From the NCBI GenBank assembly GCA_905197385.1, contig CAJJYO010000120.1, positions 1 to 5,402 on the forward strand: a stretch of 5,402 nt of DNA. The letters are read 5' to 3'. The translations under genes were made by a program, and so were the position numbers. The stretch is from an uncultured Collinsella sp. Its GTDB lineage: Bacteria > Actinomycetota > Coriobacteriia > Coriobacteriales > Coriobacteriaceae. Position 1 is the first letter of the stretch. The number at the start of each line of letters is the position of its first letter. Under the pieces are notes generated by a model, which saw nothing but the letters and a program-made list of their open reading frames with translations, was not told the DNA's origin and made no database searches. Below, one piece after another: positions 5,114 through 5,402 of this stretch.

Positions 5114-5402
5114 GCGTCAGTATCCAGTGGATGCCGCGCGCCATGCGCAGGTCAGTTTGGGCAAAATGATTGCCGGGGTTGAGCTCCAGCGTTGTTGGGA
5201 TGTCGCGCTCGATAAACAGCTCTTCCATCGCGCGCGTATCGTCGAGTACGTGCCGCATCATGCGGTTGGGCGTCTTGGTTTCCTTTTTACCGAGCGACAG
5301 ATAGGCGGCGTCGGGCGTAGCTGTCATCGTGCGCTCGCGCGCGTAGTCGATAAAGCCAGGGAACCACAGCGACCCCGATGCACTCGCTGCGCGCTCAAAG
5401 AC
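5109..5402 (-). CDS. Putative esterase, alpha/beta-hydrolase fold, C-terminal part (cut by window edge)
   Basis: Only the last 97 codons and the TAA stop (5111-5109) are present; the gene starts beyond base 5402. The frame is open to the window edge. The visible part begins V-F-E-R-A-A-S-A-S-G-S-L-W-F-P-G-F, which matches the strand following the nucleophile region in the esterase-D/IroE-type family (putative esterase, Pfam PF00756). It continues with Y-L-S-L-G-K-K-E (visible residues 34-41), typical of the strand leading to the catalytic acid, and E-L-N-P-G-N-H-F (about 73-80), where the His is the likely catalytic one. The Ser nucleophile should lie upstream, outside the window. Such enzymes hydrolyse carboxyl esters, in some members siderophore esters; the substrate here is unknown. 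The stop codon lies within the shared terminator stem, so the coding end and the terminator overlap. Confidence 0.85.
   Translation of the reverse strand, partial: VFERAASASGSLWFPGFIDYARERTMTATPDAAYLSLGKKETKTPNRMMRHVLDDTRAMEELFIERDIPTTLELNPGNHFAQTDLRMARGIHWILTH

Overview
The window looks like chromosomal DNA of a Gram-positive, fairly GC-rich gut bacterium. The best guess is a Coriobacteriia member such as Collinsella. That is an inference from protein character, strong Shine-Dalgarno sites, GC-rich coding DNA with AT-rich gaps, and riboswitch control of thiamine salvage; no marker gene proves it. All genes look like ordinary metabolic and regulatory chromosome genes. I see no phage, transposon, CRISPR or rRNA/tRNA genes.

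Left part (1-485): the 5' end of a minus-strand thiM (hydroxyethylthiazole kinase) runs off the left edge. Its leader holds a TPP riboswitch (about 291-388, minus strand) followed by an intrinsic terminator hairpin (253-282), so thiM is probably switched off by transcription termination when thiamine pyrophosphate is plentiful. A divergent promoter region lies behind it, built around an 11-bp perfect inverted repeat (414-424/438-448). Similar -10-like boxes face outward on each side, one for the thiM transcript and one for the rightward operon.

Middle part (486-3590): a Cof-type HAD phosphatase (486-1394) is followed after 10 bases by a LysR-type regulator (1405-2301), whose ribosome binding site overlaps the phosphatase stop codon. 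A 155-base AT-rich gap then carries a near-ideal LysR-type binding site (TGATATAG-N7-CTATATCA), an extended -10 promoter and a separate 14-bp palindrome. It leads into a short, single-domain MetE-like methionine synthase (2457-3590) with all four predicted zinc ligands. The simplest reading is that the LysR protein controls this methionine gene.

Right part (3591-5402): a uracil permease of the NCS2 family (3714-5048) ends at a long, almost perfect hairpin (5066-5113) with A- and T-rich flanks. This can terminate transcription from both sides. The last gene, on the minus strand and cut by the right edge, is the C-terminal part of an esterase of the alpha/beta-hydrolase fold; its stop codon lies inside the terminator stem.

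I found no clearly new system. The most interesting points are regulatory: the LysR-type site before the MetE-like gene, the mirror-image divergent promoter, and the short MetE-like enzyme, whose methyl donor is uncertain.
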